Assembly (NCBI GenBank): GCA_031270615.1
Contig: JAISXE010000393.1
Location: 1-6,604, forward strand
DNA length: 6,604 nucleotides
From: Spirochaetia bacterium
Lineage (GTDB): Bacteria > Spirochaetota > Spirochaetia > DTKZ01
Direction of reading: 5' to 3'
The stretch's first letter is position 1, and the number at the start of each line of letters is the position of its first letter. The position numbers and the translations under genes were made by a program. Positions 6,603 through 6,604 of this stretch are shown one piece after another. The notes under the pieces are model-generated. The model saw only the letters and a list, made by a program, of their open reading frames with translations, ran no database searches and was not told the DNA's origin.

Positions 6603-6604
6603 CC

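Larger units (their letters stand above)
6465..6604 (-). repeat. Intergenic repeat element, copy 2 (inverted relative to copy 1 at 143-253)
   Basis: On the minus strand it has the same blocks in the same order as copy 1: GGATTGCAGCGGAAA (6604-6590), CCCGCA (6588-6583), AGCGGAAAGCCCGGTT (6557-6542), a hairpin (6543-6520), CCCCAC (6486-6481), five bases, and GCTCCCCATTC (6475-6465). It starts four bases after the pyrophosphatase stop codon and may run past the window edge. The gap between hairpin and CCCCAC is 33 bases here against 11 in copy 1. It includes TGTCAACAAGTTAAG (6490-6504), so this copy appears to carry about 22 extra bases. No gene is visible after 6460. Confidence 0.8.

Noticed and set aside
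6550..6604. Start of a CRISPR array
   Set aside because: There are only two 13-base repeats 40 bp apart. The interval holds a palindrome also seen in diverged form in copy 1, and no cas genes are present.

Overview
The window holds one compact two-gene operon on the + strand, framed by non-coding DNA rich in hairpins and short repeats. The first gene (303-4784) encodes a 1493-residue protein of the BadF/BadG/BcrA/BcrD (HgdC-like) acyl-CoA dehydratase activator family, fused to DUF2229/HgdB-like modules. The second (4781-6460) encodes a 559-residue family II manganese-dependent inorganic pyrophosphatase carrying regulatory CBS and DRTGG domains. The two genes overlap by 4 bp (ATGA), so they are almost certainly co-transcribed and probably translationally coupled.

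Organism: HgdC-type activators use oxygen-sensitive [4Fe-4S] chemistry and CBS-type family II pyrophosphatases are typical of anaerobes, so a strictly anaerobic fermentative bacterium is likely. GC content is high by eye, and the intergenic DNA is full of palindromes. A gut or sediment anaerobe such as a treponeme-like spirochaete or a clostridium-like bacterium would fit. No taxonomic marker is present, so this is a loose guess.

Layout: 1-50 looks like the terminator of a gene to the left. Positions 84-253 carry repeat DNA with two perfect hairpins. A sigma-70-like promoter (261-289) sits almost directly on the first start codon, giving a predicted leader of only a few bases. After the operon, 6465-6604 contains a second copy of the same repeat family in opposite orientation, so the operon lies between inverted copies. 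Related short sequences also occur in frame inside the first gene, at its two inter-domain linkers and its C-terminal tail.

How the genes may work together: the activator family spends ATP to inject a low-potential electron into a dehydratase-type iron-sulfur protein. The pyrophosphatase removes PPi, for example from acyl-CoA ligases, and its family is controlled by adenine nucleotides through the CBS domains. Coupling the two would tie radical acyl-CoA chemistry to energy charge. This is inference: no dehydratase or CoA ligase lies in the window, and the substrate of the large activator-like protein is unknown.
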